Shown piece by piece: positions 8,254 to 16,406 of a stretch of DNA of 43,241 bases. The stretch comes from Chitinophaga pinensis. GTDB lineage: Bacteria > Bacteroidota > Bacteroidia > Chitinophagales > Chitinophagaceae. The stretch covers positions 1-43,241 of the forward strand of contig CAMBEI010000016.1 in the NCBI GenBank assembly GCA_945865645.1, given 5' to 3'. Made by a program: the position numbers and the translations under genes. Numbering within the stretch: the stretch's first letter is position 1; each line of letters opens with the position of its first letter. The notes beneath the pieces were generated by a model. It saw nothing but the letters and a program-made list of their open reading frames with translations. It was not told the origin of the DNA and searched no databases.

Positions 8254-8911
8254 AAATACGTTACAAATATATGGATAAGGAATTATAATTAAAAAATAAA
8301 TATTTTGGTGAAGGTTTAAAAATAAAAAATCATACAATGCCAAGCAATTTGTACAGTAAAAAAATGTAATAAAAGTGCCTTATAGTTTACTTACACACTG
8401 TAATGTACAAACCCGGAGCTTTTTCAAACTAGGCTTTACATTCAACTGCACAAAACCTATAAATTTTTTTTGTATTGAATGATTTCATTTACTCTAGCAG
8501 TAACTGATATGCCACAAATTAAATTAGTTTTTGTTTAATATGCAACCTCAGTAATTATAGGATTGGGACTTACAGGGATTGAGTATATTTTATGTACAAC
8601 TACTTATGCTTTTTTTGTTGTTTATTTTCTGCACAAGAAAAAAGTACTACTATAATTAATACTAAAGAAGTTTTATTTTAAAATTTCAAAATTGTAATTA
8701 TTGAAGGTAATTTTTAACTGTATATAAATATTCTCCAAATCGATATGCTCACGATATTTTTTCTCAAAAATATTTTCTACTGCAACTTGCAATTCTATAT
8801 TATTTTTAAAATCGGTTATGTAGTAGCCAAATCTTGAGCGCAGTAAATGTTGAGCACAATAAATTTTCTTAAAAAAGAATAATTATTCATAGCTTTTAGT
8901 ATCTTTTCGGT
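8254..8911. other. AT-rich intergenic region with decayed reading frames
   Basis: This 660-bp stretch has no intact gene. The part nearest the riboswitch (8254-8480) is AT-rich with no recognisable signal. A plus-strand frame at about 8470-8660 starts MISFTLAVTDMPQI, meets one TAA, and then continues to a lysine-rich end; I could not assign it. The right half holds the frameshifted small reading frame described separately. Just before the permease, TATCTTTT at 8901 is a near match to a promoter box. Confidence 0.5.
8673..8890 (-). pseudogene. Frameshifted small reading frame, unassigned
   Basis: An ATG at 8888-8890 opens MNNYSF. One T added in the following T-run would lead into FKKIYCAQHLLRSRFGYYIT, then NNIELQVAVENIFEKKYREH, then a stop at 8673, about 72 residues in all. 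The long frame is protein-like and open for some 65 codons, but it has no start in its own frame. The LQVAVENIF.KKYREH piece faintly recalls TonB-receptor C-termini. That is not enough to name it. It could be a pseudogene or a sequencing indel. Confidence 0.45.
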
Positions 8912-10258
8912 ATGCAAACAACATCTAAAAAACTAAATCTATTTGATTTCACTATGATAATGGTGAGTCTCGTAATTGGTATGGGGATTTTTCGTACCCC
9001 AGCAAATGTTGCGGCGGCAGTTCCTAGCCCGGCCATATTTTATGGCGCTTGGATTGCAGGTGGCCTGGTTGCATTATGTGGCGCGCTCACATATGCCGAA
9101 ATTGGTAGCCGGTTTCCTGTTACAGGTGGTTATTATAAAACATTCTCTTATGCATATCACCCCTCTATCGCCTTTGCGGTTAATTGTATTATTTTAATTT
9201 CTAATGCTGCCTCTTTAGCAGGAGTAGCTTTAATAGGTGCCGAGTATATTACAAAAGTAATATTACCCAATTCGGCAGATACACAAAACTTACAAATTAT
9301 TATTGCCATTAGCGCTATTATAATTTTTTATGGCGTTAATTTACTTGGCTTAAAAATGAGTGCAAGAACACAAAATATACTTATGCTCATTAAAATTTTG
9401 ATGATTCTTTTACTAATTACACCATTATTTTTTTCATCATATCCTGCGGCCATAATTTCTACCCCCCAAATAGTTAACCCAACATTTACTGAATACCTAA
9501 AAGCTTTTGGCATTGGTCTTATTGCAGTATCCTTTACCTATGGTGGCTATCAGCAAACAATTAATTTTGGTGGCGAGGTAACAAATCCAACAAAAAATAT
9601 TCCAAGGGGTATTTTTATCGGCATCTTTATTATTATTACTATTTACCTCACTATTAATTATGCATATGTACAGGTAATTGGTTTCGAAAATTTAAAAGAA
9701 GCAAAAAATATAGCCGCAATAATGGCTAATCATGTATTTGGAGATGCCGCTGGAAAAATATTATCCGTATTTTTATTTTTATCGGTATTGGCTTATGTTA
9801 ATGTATTGCTCATGAGTAACCCTAGGGTAATGCAAGCTATGAGTGAAGATAAAATTTTACCCGAAGTATTTCGGAAAAGAAATATAAAAACAGATGTACT
9901 CTTTACATCCTTGAGCGTATTTGCTTCCCTGTGTGCTTTAATTGTTTTTTGGGCCGAAAGCTTTGATAAAATACTAAGTTTTACTATTTTCTTAGACTGC
10001 TTTGGTATGGTACTTTCTGCAGCTACTATTTTTGTGTTGCGAAAGCGAACAAAGCATTTGGATAACACTGGTATTTATAAAATGAAATTATATCCCTTAT
10101 TACCCTTGATTTTTATTGCGGCTTATACATTTGTAGCCATTAGTATAGTTTTTGATTATAAAAAAAATGATTATGCTGCTTTAACAGGGTTAATAGTGAT
10201 GATTGTATTTATTGCCATCTATTTTATTGCCAAAATATTTACTAAAAAATTAGACTAA
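8912..10258 (+). CDS. APC-superfamily amino-acid permease
   Basis: This is a 448-residue inner-membrane protein with about 12 hydrophobic helices. Helix 1 carries the GMGIFRTPANVAAAVPSP motif, matching the G(S)GIF..P substrate-binding stretch of the basic amino acid/polyamine (APA) branch. Helix 2 to loop 2-3 has YAEIGSRFPVTGGYY, also typical. Later landmarks include FTYGGYQQTINFGGEV and NP.KNIPRG. Its stop codon overlaps the ATG of the next gene (TAATG), so it is translationally coupled to a Cys/Met-type PLP enzyme. The pairing suggests it imports a sulfur amino acid or related substrate for that lyase. This is inference. Confidence 0.9.
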   Translation: MQTTSKKLNLFDFTMIMVSLVIGMGIFRTPANVAAAVPSPAIFYGAWIAGGLVALCGALTYAEIGSRFPVTGGYYKTFSYAYHPSIAFAVNCIILISNAASLAGVALIGAEYITKVILPNSADTQNLQIIIAISAIIIFYGVNLLGLKMSARTQNILMLIKILMILLLITPLFFSSYPAAIISTPQIVNPTFTEYLKAFGIGLIAVSFTYGGYQQTINFGGEVTNPTKNIPRGIFIGIFIIITIYLTINYAYVQVIGFENLKEAKNIAAIMANHVFGDAAGKILSVFLFLSVLAYVNVLLMSNPRVMQAMSEDKILPEVFRKRNIKTDVLFTSLSVFASLCALIVFWAESFDKILSFTIFLDCFGMVLSAATIFVLRKRTKHLDNTGIYKMKLYPLLPLIFIAAYTFVAISIVFDYKKNDYAALTGLIVMIVFIAIYFIAKIFTKKLD

Positions 10259-11427
10259 TGGATATTTCCTATATCTTAAATGAGTTTGCCGAAGAACGAG
10301 AAAATTATTTCAATGCTGTTTCTCCGCCCATTATGCAAACAAGTAATTTTATTTTTAATACTGTGGGCGACATGCGCAAAGCTTTTGCAGATGAATACTC
10401 CACGTATTTATACAGCCGGGGTAAAAACCCTACAGTAGATATTTTACGAAAAAAATTAGCCGCACTAGATGGTGCAGAAGATTGCCTTGTTTTTAATAGT
10501 GGGGCTGCTGCCATTTTTGTTGCCGTACTAGCGAATGTAAAAGCTGGTGATCATATTGTATCGGTTAATAAACCTTATACTTGGGCACAAAAAATGTTCG
10601 ACAATATTTTACCCAGGTTTGGCGTAACTACTAGCTATATTGATGGAACACAAATTGAAAATTTTGAACGAGCTATATTACCCAATACAACTGTAATTTA
10701 TTTAGAAAGTCCGAATAGCTGGGATTATGCATTACAGGATTTAAAAGCAGTTGCAGAGCTAGCAAAATCTGAAAACATCACCACCATTATCGACAATAGT
10801 TATTGTACGCCCTTATTTCAAAAACCAATTGAAATGGGTATTGATATTGCTATGCAAACGGCCACTAAATACATCAGCGGTCACAGTGATACATTAGGTG
10901 GCGTGTTAAGCGGCAGCACCAAAATGATGGAAAAAATTTTTAATAGCGAGTTTATGACCGTTGGCAGTGGTATATCTCCTTTTAATGCTTGGTTATTGAT
11001 AAGGGGTTTAAGAACTTTACCTGCGCGATTGGATCGAATTACTGCATCAACCAAAAAAGTGGTTGAATATTTAAATAATCATCAAAAAGTAGAGTCGTTA
11101 ATTTTTCCATTTGACAACAAGTTTCCACAATACGAATTAGCAAAAGCACAAATGCAGAGCGCTTGCGGGCTATTAACTTTTATAATACAGGCAACGACTA
11201 TTTATGAAATTGAAAAATTCTGCGAAAGCTTAAAACATATTTTTATGGCCGTAAGCTGGGGGGGTCACGAAAGTTTAATCATACCCAAATGTTCTTCTAT
11301 ACACCCCCCCGATTTTAATGCCACAAATAAAGAACACCGGATGCTTAGATTATATGTGGGGCTTGAAGATGCAGACTATATTATTAAAGACTTAAATCAA
11401 GCTTTTGATAAATTAGTCGTGTATTAA
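10258..11427 (+). CDS. Cys/Met-metabolism PLP-dependent enzyme (trans-sulfuration family)
   Basis: This is a 389-residue enzyme of the Cys_Met_Meta_PP family (cystathionine gamma-synthase or lyase, or methionine gamma-lyase). Visible landmarks are the cofactor-phosphate motif YSRGKNPT (52-59), NSGAAAI (80-86), Y107, YLESPNSWDY (148-157), the PLP aspartate in TIIDNSY (179), and the Schiff-base lysine K204 in QTATKYISGHSDTLGG. The C-terminal domain ends with HRMLRLYVGLED. The usual SGMAA is SGAAA here. The coupled permease suggests a catabolic lyase rather than a biosynthetic enzyme, but exact specificity cannot be read from sequence. Confidence 0.88.
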   Translation: MDISYILNEFAEERENYFNAVSPPIMQTSNFIFNTVGDMRKAFADEYSTYLYSRGKNPTVDILRKKLAALDGAEDCLVFNSGAAAIFVAVLANVKAGDHIVSVNKPYTWAQKMFDNILPRFGVTTSYIDGTQIENFERAILPNTTVIYLESPNSWDYALQDLKAVAELAKSENITTIIDNSYCTPLFQKPIEMGIDIAMQTATKYISGHSDTLGGVLSGSTKMMEKIFNSEFMTVGSGISPFNAWLLIRGLRTLPARLDRITASTKKVVEYLNNHQKVESLIFPFDNKFPQYELAKAQMQSACGLLTFIIQATTIYEIEKFCESLKHIFMAVSWGGHESLIIPKCSSIHPPDFNATNKEHRMLRLYVGLEDADYIIKDLNQAFDKLVVY

Positions 11428-11476
11428 TTATAATTTAATGCATAGATTATTCTTATACCATTACCTAATATACATG

Positions 11477-11682
11477 TTACAAAGTTATATTATATAAAAG
11501 CAAATGCATTTGTCCTATTGCCGTAAAAGCATAGGCACAAACTCCATATTTCGAAATAGTTAATGTGCCATTTGAAATGTGAATTGCAGAAAAATTGTTT
11601 CAATATATTCAATTGTAAAGGCATTCGCTTGCACATTTAACAGAGTGTCTATAGATGAATCAGCATAAAAAGAAATAAACTT
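11477..11682 (-). pseudogene. Probable decayed reading frame, unassigned
   Basis: The minus strand is open from about 11682 with FYADSSIDTLLNVQANAFTI then EYIETI. After one frame change near 11580 it runs on as SAIHISNGTLTISKYGVCAY then AFTAIGQMHLLLYNITL, ending at 11477. Joined, the pieces read like one protein fragment of about 68 residues. No start is visible and I do not recognise the family. Confidence is low because AT-rich noise can produce short open stretches. Confidence 0.3.
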
Positions 11683-11813
11683 TTAGGTAAGTATTTTCGT
11701 TTAGCAAGAGTTACTTAATATTTATTTTTCTGTTAAATATCGCTTTATAGGACCTATTAGCTTAATGCAAGCGATAAAAATATTTTTAATACTTTTATTA
11801 ATTTGATGTTTAC

Positions 11814-12249
11814 TTATTGTAATATTAATTTACGAAAATACTTTTTACTTATTAAAATAAGTTTTTTAGTCTCCCTTTCTGATAAATTTTTAAATTCAGC
11901 ATATTTTTTCGATAACAAAATATGTAATTGATACATTTTCATAGCATTATTTTCTACTGTGGTGTAACTTGAGTAATTTAATTTTTCATACTTTTCCTCC
12001 TAAGACAATGTTAGATTATTTAATACAGCAGTATCTGCTTTACCACTCCTTTTTGAGTTAATCATAATAATTTCAGATGTTGAGATTAATAAATAATAAT
12101 ACTCCTTATAAGACGAGTCGGATTTAATTTGAGTAAAAAGTAGGTCAACTCGATCTAAATTGGAAGAAATATTTCGACAGATTTTTCCACAAGCAGAAAA
12201 AAATAATAGTTAAAAATAAAAACAATAACGACGAAAAAAAAGTTTTCAT
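11814..12249 (-). pseudogene. Lipoprotein gene broken by a frameshift and a nonsense codon
   Basis: An ATG at 12247-12249 opens MKTFFSSLLFLFL, a signal peptide. A one-base shift in the T-run near 12197-12203 restores a lipobox-like FFSACGK. The frame then runs ICRNISSNLDRVDLLFTQIK through EYYYLLISTSEIIMINSKRS to a single in-frame TAG after NNLTLS. It continues EEKYEKLNYSSYTTVENNAM and KMYQLHILLSKKYAEFKNLS to a stop at 11814. Repaired, it would be a lipoprotein of about 145 residues, helical and lysine-rich. Two independent lesions make a pseudogene more likely than a sequencing error. The family is not recognised. Confidence 0.7.
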
Positions 12250-12425
12250 GATTTACATTTGTAAGTATTATTTATTAGGAGTTATATTTTATTAAAATAA
12301 AATGCGCATTTAAATTAAAACCAGAGTTACTATTTTAGAATCCAATGCTTTTAAGGATTATGTGTTTCTATTAACACAAAACTAATTTCCTCTTTTTAAT
12401 AAAAAAGGGGAAACAACACTAAAAA

Positions 12426-12515
12426 ATGTTTTTTCTGAAAATAAGGTTAGCAATAATACTCCTTGCCATTGTCTATTTATCCGCTTCTTTTATTCTTTTT
12501 AAGGCCTTTAATTAG
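12426..12515 (+). CDS. Possible 29-residue single-pass membrane peptide
   Basis: ATG at 12426 to TAG at 12513 encodes MFFLKIRLAIILLAIVYLSA plus SFILFKAFN. It is almost entirely one hydrophobic helix with a positive N-terminal flank. It lies alone upstream of tolC, in a region of decayed genes. It could be a real small protein, a remnant, or chance in AT-rich DNA. Confidence 0.2.
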   Translation: MFFLKIRLAIILLAIVYLSASFILFKAFN

Positions 12516-12620
12516 GCAAAATTGCCATACTGAATAAATATGAATACAGTTATTTTTTACTTAAAAAAGATTAGTAATACCACTTGTGTAAATTGATATA
12601 AAAAATTTAAGTTTATAAGC

Positions 12621-12628
12621 TATTTTTG
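12621..12628 (+). promoter_or_regulatory. TAnnTTTG promoter box (TATTTTTG) for tolC
   Basis: TATTTTTG matches the Bacteroidota -7 consensus and ends only four bases before the ATG at 12633. Transcription would start at or next to the start codon, so the message is probably leaderless. Confidence 0.5.
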
Positions 12629-12632
12629 CATT

Positions 12633-14063
12633 ATGCATTATAAATTTTTAACTCTTTTCGCTATTTTAACCATCTCTATATCTGTGCACGCCCAGGAGAA
12701 ATGGAGTTTGCTAAAGTGTTTAGAATATGCTATGGCTAATAATATTGCTGTAAAACAAATTGACCTCCAAAGTAAAACGGCTGCCTTGCAATATAAACAG
12801 AGTAAACTTGGCCAATTCCCTAGTTTAAGTTTTAGCGGTAGTACGAGTTATAGCAGTGGTCGTAATCAGGATCCTACTAGTTTTAGTCTTATTACACAAA
12901 GTTATTTATCGACCAATATGCAATTACAAACTAGTGCCGAAATTTTTAATTGGTTCAGCAAACGAAATGCTATTGAAGCTAATCAATGGGAGCTAAAAGC
13001 AGCTAAAGCAAATGCCGATAAATTAAAAAATGATATTGCTCTAAGTGTTGCCAATGCTTATTTACAAATATTACTTGCTATAGAACAAGGAAAAATTGCG
13101 GGCATCCAACTACAGCAGTCACAAGCACAATTAAGCAATACAAGAAAAATAGTTGATGCTGGTGCCTTGCCCGAATTAAATGCAGCAGAACTAGAAGCAC
13201 AGGTGGCAAGAGATAGCTCTATAATAATTTCTGCTAGAGGTAATATTGCTCAAAGCGTTTTAAATTTAAAAAGTTTGATGGCTATTGATGCGGCCGATTC
13301 TTTTCAAATAGAAACACCCCCCGTAGAAAAAATACCCATAGAAAAAATTACAGACTTGCAACCTGATGCTGTTTATACTTTGGCTATGGTCAATATGCCC
13401 CAACAAAAAGTAAATGACTTTAAAATAAAAGCCGCACAAAAAACATCTGCCGTTGCAAAAGGCAATTTATACCCAGCCATCTCCGTATTTGGGAATTTAG
13501 GAAGCGGTTTTAATAGCCGCGCTCAGTCTATTGTTGGATCAACACTAATTAATGCTCCGTTTGGCTCGGTAAAAGTAAATGGTATTGACTATAATGTATT
13601 TCCCTTGCAGCCTTTTACTAATTATACCTATGGCAAAACCGCTTTTCTGCCTCAGTTAAATAAAAATTTAAGACAGTCGGTGGGCTTGGGTATTAGCGTA
13701 CCTATCTTTAACGGATATAACATGCAAACTAATTATCAAAGAACTAAGATTACCATCATAAGTCAACAGTTGCAAAAAGCGGCTGACAACCAAAAACTAA
13801 AACAAGATATTTACCAAGCATATAACGCTGCGCTTATCGCTTTAGAAAAATTTAATGCAGGTAAAAAAAGTTTAGGAATTTTTGAGCGCACTTTTGACTT
13901 TGCACAAAAAAGATATGAAGTAGGTATGCTGTCAACTTTTGAATTAATTACTAATCAAAATAATTTATTTAGGGCAAGACTAGAAAACGTCCTTAACCAA
14001 TTTGACTATGTTTTTAAAATGAAAGTGCTAGAATTTTATAAGGGGCAAGGATTGAAATTATAA
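12633..14063 (+). CDS. TolC-family outer-membrane efflux protein
   Basis: This 476-residue outer-membrane channel protein starts with a signal peptide (MHYKFLTLFAILTISISVHA). Two OEP-type repeats of long alpha-helices follow, with typical phrases: WSLLKCLEYAMANNIAVKQ at the N-terminus, NAYLQILLAIEQ, DAGALPELNAAELEAQVA, and in the second half KRYEVGMLSTFELITNQNNL. TolC trimers form the exit duct of tripartite efflux systems. The next gene, 217 nt downstream on the same strand, is the periplasmic adaptor. No inner-membrane pump gene follows. Confidence 0.93.
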   Translation: MHYKFLTLFAILTISISVHAQEKWSLLKCLEYAMANNIAVKQIDLQSKTAALQYKQSKLGQFPSLSFSGSTSYSSGRNQDPTSFSLITQSYLSTNMQLQTSAEIFNWFSKRNAIEANQWELKAAKANADKLKNDIALSVANAYLQILLAIEQGKIAGIQLQQSQAQLSNTRKIVDAGALPELNAAELEAQVARDSSIIISARGNIAQSVLNLKSLMAIDAADSFQIETPPVEKIPIEKITDLQPDAVYTLAMVNMPQQKVNDFKIKAAQKTSAVAKGNLYPAISVFGNLGSGFNSRAQSIVGSTLINAPFGSVKVNGIDYNVFPLQPFTNYTYGKTAFLPQLNKNLRQSVGLGISVPIFNGYNMQTNYQRTKITIISQQLQKAADNQKLKQDIYQAYNAALIALEKFNAGKKSLGIFERTFDFAQKRYEVGMLSTFELITNQNNLFRARLENVLNQFDYVFKMKVLEFYKGQGLKL

Positions 14064-14280
14064 GAAATCTAGCCTTGCATAAATGGCTGAGGTACTAATT
14101 TATAAATTGCAGTAGAGATTGTGTTACAAATAAAGCAAAAGTATGACTGATGTTGCAAATACTACGATTAATATGTTTAATAAAGATTAAATACTGGAAA
14201 CAAAAATATTTTATACCATCACCTAAAAAATCTTCACTATCTTTCTCTCTTCAAAAAAGATAGCGGAGGCTAATATTATT

Positions 14281-15636
14281 ATGAGTAAATCGCTTAAATG
14301 GATTTTAATATGCCTGGGGGTATTGATTGTCGTGTTGATGGTATTATCAAAAACCGGCACATTTAAAAAAAATGAAGAATTAAAAGTAACTGCTGCAAAA
14401 GTACAAAAACGCACCATTACAGAAATTGTAAATGCAAGCGGAAAAATTTATCCAGAGGTGGAGGTTAAAATAAGTCCAGATATAAGTGGCGAAATTACTG
14501 AACTAACTGTGCAAGAAGGCGATACTGTAAAAAAGGGACAGATACTAGCACGTATATACGCTGATATTTATAATATACAACGTAACCAAGCAGCTAGCGG
14601 CGTAGAGCAAAGTCAGGCACAGGTTGCTAATGCTCAGGCTTCTATTAATGCGCTAAAAGCACAGCAAGAACAGGCACAACGGACCTATGATATGCAAAAG
14701 AAGTTATTTGATGATAGAGTAATAAGTAGAAATGAATTTAATGTGGCCGAATCAAATTTAAAAAGCAGCAAAGCAAATTATAACGCGGCGCTGCAAGGTA
14801 TTAGGGGCGGGCAAGCGAGTGTACAAAGCGCAAGACAAAATCTAGCTAAAGCAAATACAGACCTTGGCCGTACAGCTATTGTGGCACCAATGGATGGCGT
14901 AGTTAGTTTACTTAATGTAAAAAAAGGCGAAAAGGTTGCGGGTAATAGCTTTAATGTAGGCACCGAAATGTTACGGATAGCTGATATGTCAAAAATTGAA
15001 ATACGGGTTGATGTGGGTGAAAACGATATACCAAAAGTAAAACTTGGCGACAGTGCTTTGATAGAGGTAGATGCATACAGCGATCGTAAATTTAAAGGAA
15101 TTGTTACACAAATTGCCAGCAGTAATAATGGAGCTGCATCAATAAATGCATTGGCCAATACCTCAAATGATGTAACCCAATACAAAGTATTTATTCGGTT
15201 ATTACCCGAAAGTTATAAAGATCTTTTAGGAAAAGGGTTTTTCCCATTTAGACCTGGTATGAGCGCCAATGCAGATATAGAAACTAAAACACATGCTAAT
15301 GTATTAAGTGTACCTATTAATGCCGTTACCACACGTGATGCTAATGATAGTTCCGGAACAGTAGATATAAAGAAAGTAGATGAATCTACTGACACGCCTG
15401 CCACATCGCTGGTTGATGAATTAGAAGTTGTGGTTTTTATAATTGATAAAGAAGGTAAGGTGACCAAAGTGAAAGTAAAAACAGATATTCAAGATATAAA
15501 CAATATAGAAGTTACAGAAGGATTAAAAGAAGGAGATATGGTTGTTACTGGTCCTTATGATGTAGTTAGCAAAAAACTGAAGGTAGGTAAAAAAGTAAAA
15601 GTGGTGGACAAAAAAGACCTATTTGAGAAAAAATAA
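14281..15636 (+). CDS. HlyD/MacA-type periplasmic adaptor of a tripartite efflux system
   Basis: This is a 451-residue adaptor with one N-terminal transmembrane anchor (about 6-24). A lipoyl-like half follows (EGDTVKKGQILARIY, about 80-95), then a long glutamine- and alanine-rich coiled-coil hairpin (about 98-190), the second lipoyl half (APMDGVVSLLNVKKGEKVAG), and beta-barrel and membrane-proximal domains. A GGAGG about 12 nt upstream of the ATG is an unusually clear Shine-Dalgarno for this window. MacA-type adaptors normally work with an ABC permease (MacB) encoded next door. Here the gene is followed by a terminator and an opposing gene, so the partner must lie elsewhere. Confidence 0.92.
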   Translation: MSKSLKWILICLGVLIVVLMVLSKTGTFKKNEELKVTAAKVQKRTITEIVNASGKIYPEVEVKISPDISGEITELTVQEGDTVKKGQILARIYADIYNIQRNQAASGVEQSQAQVANAQASINALKAQQEQAQRTYDMQKKLFDDRVISRNEFNVAESNLKSSKANYNAALQGIRGGQASVQSARQNLAKANTDLGRTAIVAPMDGVVSLLNVKKGEKVAGNSFNVGTEMLRIADMSKIEIRVDVGENDIPKVKLGDSALIEVDAYSDRKFKGIVTQIASSNNGAASINALANTSNDVTQYKVFIRLLPESYKDLLGKGFFPFRPGMSANADIETKTHANVLSVPINAVTTRDANDSSGTVDIKKVDESTDTPATSLVDELEVVVFIIDKEGKVTKVKVKTDIQDINNIEVTEGLKEGDMVVTGPYDVVSKKLKVGKKVKVVDKKDLFEKK

Positions 15637-15647
15637 AATAACAATAT

Positions 15648-15680
15648 AAATAAAGCCTCTTTTAAAAAGAGGCTTTATTT
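15648..15680. terminator. Bidirectional intrinsic terminator between convergent genes
   Basis: AAATAAAGCCTCT pairs perfectly with AGAGGCTTTATTT (13 bp, 7-nt loop) and is A/T-rich at both ends. It follows the adaptor stop at 15636 and overlaps the last codons of the convergent nucleotidyltransferase, so it can stop transcription from both sides. Confidence 0.85.
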
Positions 15681-16406
15681 TGGAAATAATTTTTCGGCCA
15701 TAACGATAGAATCAGGTTTGCCTACGTCAACAAATTTATCCAAACTATGATCGTAACCAAGAATAACGTGTTTGGCAGCTAAATCGAGATAGCTATCTAT
15801 AATAGAAAATTTTCCAGTTTGTTTTATTAAAGAAAATATTTGTGGCTCGTATATCACAACACAACTATAAGCCTTTTGAATAAGGTAATCCTTTTTTATT
15901 GAAATTTTTTCTTCGCCAGTTTGTAAATTTCTCCAGCCACATAAACGATTATCTGCATCAAATAATAATACCCTTGATGATTTTCTATTTGTAACGCCTA
16001 AGCTTATTAATGGTTTATGCTGCTGATGAAAAGCCATTAATTTATTCAAATCTAAATTAGTAAGAATATCTACATTTAAAGAAAAAAAAAGTTGATTATT
16101 TTTAAACAAATGCCTGGCATTTACTAATCCACCACCAGTTTCTAATACTTCGTTACTTTCGTCACTAATAATTATATTACTCCCCCATCCATTATTATTT
16201 TTAACGGCTTCAATTATTTGATTTGAAAAATGATGCACGTTAACTATCACATCTTTAATTCCATATTGCTGCAGGTATTCAATATTGTGCTGCAATAAAG
16301 ATTTACCACTTACAATAGCTAGCGCTTTGGGATGAATATCCGTCCATGGCTTAAATCTTGTACCCAAGCCTGCCGAAAAAATTATTGCTTTTAAATTGTT
16401 TTCCAA
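15675..16406 (-). CDS. Sugar-1-phosphate nucleotidyltransferase, MurU-like
   Basis: This 243-residue Rossmann-type NTP transferase has the pyrophosphorylase motif FSAGLGTRFKPWTDIHPKAL at 10-29. It also has VNVHHF and, characteristic of MurU and close relatives, LETGGGLVNA near 88-97, with SLNVDIL as the metal/sugar site. MurU makes UDP-MurNAc from MurNAc-1-phosphate in the cell-wall recycling shortcut that bypasses de novo synthesis. Its start codon lies within the end of the upstream kinase gene (16-nt overlap), and that kinase is AmgK-like, the natural partner. The MurU assignment rests on motif plus neighbour; other hexose-1-phosphate specificities are possible. Confidence 0.85.
   Translation of the reverse strand: MENNLKAIIFSAGLGTRFKPWTDIHPKALAIVSGKSLLQHNIEYLQQYGIKDVIVNVHHFSNQIIEAVKNNNGWGSNIIISDESNEVLETGGGLVNARHLFKNNQLFFSLNVDILTNLDLNKLMAFHQQHKPLISLGVTNRKSSRVLLFDADNRLCGWRNLQTGEEKISIKKDYLIQKAYSCVVIYEPQIFSLIKQTGKFSIIDSYLDLAAKHVILGYDHSLDKFVDVGKPDSIVMAEKLFPK

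Larger units (their letters stand above)
11428..12632. other. 1.2-kb gene-poor region with two decayed genes and a tiny membrane ORF
   Basis: No intact gene of normal size is present. On the minus strand it contains two frameshifted remnants (11477-11682 and 11814-12249). On the plus strand a 29-codon hydrophobic ORF lies at 12426-12515. A strong inverted repeat at 12386-12413 (TTTCCTCTTTTT pairing with AAAAAGGGGAAA, one G-T) forms a 12-bp stem. Its role is unclear because no gene ends there. Confidence 0.6.

Noticed and set aside
8470..8660. Plus-strand frame MISFTLAV... with one TAA
   Set aside because: Too short and AT-driven, no family likeness; noted only in the intergenic entry.
14778..15467. 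Minus-strand frames (135 and 84 codons) opposite the efflux adaptor
   Set aside because: Antisense shadows of a well-supported adaptor gene.
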